This document shows, one piece after another, positions 5,573 to 6,824 of a stretch of 6,824 nt of DNA. Origin of the DNA: PFJX01 sp964646585 (GTDB taxonomy: Bacteria; Pseudomonadota; Gammaproteobacteria; Burkholderiales; Thiobacillaceae); NCBI GenBank assembly GCA_964646585.1, contig CAZYEY010000124.1, positions 1 through 6,824 on the forward strand, read 5' to 3'. Position 1 is the stretch's first letter. Each line of letters opens with the position of its first letter. A program made the position numbers and the translations under genes. The notes under the pieces were generated by a model. The model did no database searches, was not told the origin of the DNA, and saw nothing but the letters and a program-made list of their open reading frames with translations.

Positions 5573-6486
5573 AAGCCTTCATCGACCGGCATAGGGTCAC
5601 CTTCGGGGTCGAGCCGATCTGCAAGGCATTGCAGGTTGCCCCGTCGGGCTATTGGCGCCATGCGGCGCGGGTAAGCAACCCGGCCCTGCGTTCCTCGCGC
5701 GATAAGCGCGATGAAGTCTTGATGCCGCACATCCAGCGGGTCTGGGAGGCTAATTTGCAGGTGTATGGCGCTGACAAGGTGTGGATGCAACTGAACCGAG
5801 AAGGCGTTTTTGTCGCCAGCTGCACCGTGGAACGGCTGATGAAGCGGCTGGGCCTGGAAGGCGCCCGGCGTGGCAAGACCGTACGCACCACAGTGCCAGA
5901 CAAGGCACTGCCTTGCCCGCAAGACCGGGTCAAGCGTCAGTTCACGGCTACGCGTCCCAACCAGCTGTGGGTGTCGGACTTCACCTATGTTTCGACCTGG
6001 CAGGGTTGGCTGTACGTGGCCTTCGTCATCGACGTGTTTGCCCGGCGCATCGTCGGCTGGCGGGTTGCCCGCTCCATGCGCACGGACTTCGTGCTGGATG
6101 CCCTGGAGCAGGCGCTGTATGCTCGCCAGCCGGAACGCAGTGAAGCCCTGATCCATCACTCCGACCGGGGCTCGCAGTATGTCTCCATCCGCTACACCGG
6201 GCGTCTTGCCGAGGCGGGGATCGAACCTTCGGTGGGCAGCAAGGGGGATAGCTATGACAATGCCCTGGCCGAGACGATCAACGGGTTGTACAAGGCTGAA
6301 TTGATCCACCGGCGGGCGCCGTGGAAATCGAGGGAGGCGGTGGAACTGGCGACGCTGGAATGGGTGGCCTGGTTCAACCACCACCGGCTGATGGAGGGCT
6401 TGGGCTATATCCCGCCTGCGGAATATGAGGCAAACTATTACCGGCAACTCGCCAAGAAACGGGCTCGGGAAACCGGGTCAACTTAA
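5572..6486 (+). CDS. IS3-family transposase OrfB (DDE integrase domain), read by -1 frameshift
   Basis: This frame is -1 relative to orfA. Recognisable OrfB sequence begins right after the orfA stop (KAFIDRHRVTFGVEPICKAL), upstream of the only near-start codon, TTG 5629. It is therefore best read as the second half of a frameshifted OrfAB protein rather than an independent gene. It contains the HTH_21 region (YGADKVWMQLNREG) and the rve catalytic core with the DDE triad: Asp in LWVSDFTYV, Asp in HHSDRGSQY, and Glu in NALAETINGLYK, the last two separated by the D(35)E spacing of IS3 enzymes. The ending EYEANYYRQ is also typical. No stop or frameshift breaks it, so the IS is probably active. 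Numbered from the TTG, the triad is D117, D179, E215. Confidence 0.88.
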   Translation, partial: KAFIDRHRVTFGVEPICKALQVAPSGYWRHAARVSNPALRSSRDKRDEVLMPHIQRVWEANLQVYGADKVWMQLNREGVFVASCTVERLMKRLGLEGARRGKTVRTTVPDKALPCPQDRVKRQFTATRPNQLWVSDFTYVSTWQGWLYVAFVIDVFARRIVGWRVARSMRTDFVLDALEQALYARQPERSEALIHHSDRGSQYVSIRYTGRLAEAGIEPSVGSKGDSYDNALAETINGLYKAELIHRRAPWKSREAVELATLEWVAWFNHHRLMEGLGYIPPAEYEANYYRQLAKKRARETGST

Positions 6487-6489
6487 ACC

Positions 6490-6520
6490 AAACAGCCTCC
6501 ACGAAACCCGGGACGGTTCA
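6490..6520 (-). repeat. IS3 right terminal inverted repeat
   Basis: This is the 31-bp partner of 5190-5220, beginning four bases after the orfB stop. The base following it starts unrelated sequence. Confidence 0.88.
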
Positions 6521-6577
6521 GTATTCCCGATTACCGAACATCTGCACCCAGCGTGGATCTAGGCTGTAGCTGTACTT

Positions 6578-6824
6578 CTAGGCCTCGTCGTCGTAGCTGA
6601 AGGCCGCGATGATGCGGAACGACACCGTTTTGCCGATGCTGTACCGCGTCGAGCCATCCGGCTTCTTGGCCTCAAGGAACAAGGTAGCCTCTGTCAGCGC
6701 CTTGAGCCGACGGTGCAGCCAATCATAGTCATGTTTGCCCGTGCCGCGCTTGAGTTTGCGCAGCAGTTGTGCCCTGTTGAGCGGGACACATGTCCCCAGC
6801 GCCTGCGCCTGAGCGAAGTAGATC
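6578..6824 (-). CDS. Plasmid replication initiator-like protein, C-terminal part (5' end off window)
   Basis: The last 82 codons of a minus-strand gene end at TAG 6580-6578. The sequence runs IYFAQAQALGTCVPLNRAQL, a basic stretch LRKLKRGTGKHDYDWLHRRL, then KALTEATLFLEAKK and RYSIGKTVSFRIIAAFSYDD. A basic tyrosine-containing loop followed by a helix of the form LxRLxxLTxAxLxF is typical of the second winged helix of TrfA/RepA-type plasmid initiators, and this is my reason for the call. The rest of the protein is outside the window, so it stays tentative; another winged-helix protein is possible. The gene is oriented like the triad operon but separated from it by the IS3 element. No shared-operon claim is made. 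Confidence 0.4.
   Translation of the reverse strand, partial: IYFAQAQALGTCVPLNRAQLLRKLKRGTGKHDYDWLHRRLKALTEATLFLEAKKPDGSTRYSIGKTVSFRIIAAFSYDDEA

Larger units (their letters stand above)
5190..6520 (+). mobile_element. Complete IS3-family insertion sequence
   Basis: The element is 1331 bp, bounded by 31-bp imperfect inverted repeats: left 5190-5220, beginning TGAATCGCCCCGGGTTTTG, and right 6490-6520, which on the minus strand begins TGAACCGTCCCGGGTTTCG. I count 26 of 31 identical positions. The ends have the TG...CA form usual for IS3. Inside are orfA and orfB in the standard -1 relation. The bases next to the two ends (GAT left, GTA right) do not form a 3-bp target duplication. It interrupts the vWA gene, yet the other half of that gene is not on its right side, so the flanks have been rearranged since insertion or the element came with a deletion. 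Confidence 0.92.

Noticed and set aside
5224..6447. A 407-codon minus-strand frame across the IS3 element
   Set aside because: It is antisense to orfA/orfB, which have clear transposase motifs; such antisense frames are common in GC-rich DNA.
6783..6796. GGGACA-N2-TGTCCC palindrome
   Set aside because: It lies inside a coding frame, is short, and has no second copy nearby, so chance is sufficient.
1..6824. CRISPR array, tRNA or rRNA
   Set aside because: No regularly spaced repeats and no cloverleaf or ribosomal signature seen on either strand.

Overview
The window is GC-rich accessory DNA, most likely from a proteobacterial plasmid or genomic island. Reasons are the high GC content and codon use, two insertion-sequence families (IS3 and IS256), a PrlF/YhaV-type toxin-antitoxin pair, an RHS fragment, and the tail of a plasmid-initiator-like protein at the right edge. 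I cannot name a genus.

Bases 1-890 are a scrap zone of joined fragments. They hold a core-repeat piece of an RHS protein (1-211, minus), the last codons of a HicA-like toxin (213-278, plus), an orphan gene of unknown family that could be an immunity gene (285-657, minus), and the left end of an IS256-family element (658-890, plus) that abuts the 5' side of that orphan gene. Bases 895-1143 encode a small HTH_17/excisionase-like protein. Bases 1227-2062 hold an intact toxin-antitoxin operon, prlF-yhaV. It is preceded by a striking operator made of two AATGCA-N2-TGCATT palindromes 22 bp apart, which overlap a good -35/-10 pair.

Bases 2267-5189 are the most interesting part. They form a minus-strand operon in the order vWA protein, PP2C-type phosphatase, then an atypical protein kinase fused to an OB-fold-like domain and a low-complexity tail. 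This vWA-phosphatase-kinase trio resembles the phosphorylation triad described in Ter (tellurite-resistance/stress) neighbourhoods and conflict systems. Here the vWA gene has lost its 5' part, including the first MIDAS motif, at the exact terminus of an IS3-family element. The phosphatase and kinase look intact.

Bases 5190-6520 are a complete IS3-family element with 31-bp imperfect terminal inverted repeats, orfA and orfB. No matching target duplication flanks it and the missing part of the vWA gene is not on its far side, so the IS probably marks a deletion or rearrangement. Bases 6578-6824 are the 3' end of a gene, on the minus strand, that resembles a plasmid replication initiator.

Functionally, the window combines a stabilising toxin-antitoxin module, a damaged signalling or defence-type phosphorylation system, and debris of polymorphic-toxin and toxin-antitoxin genes cut up by transposition.
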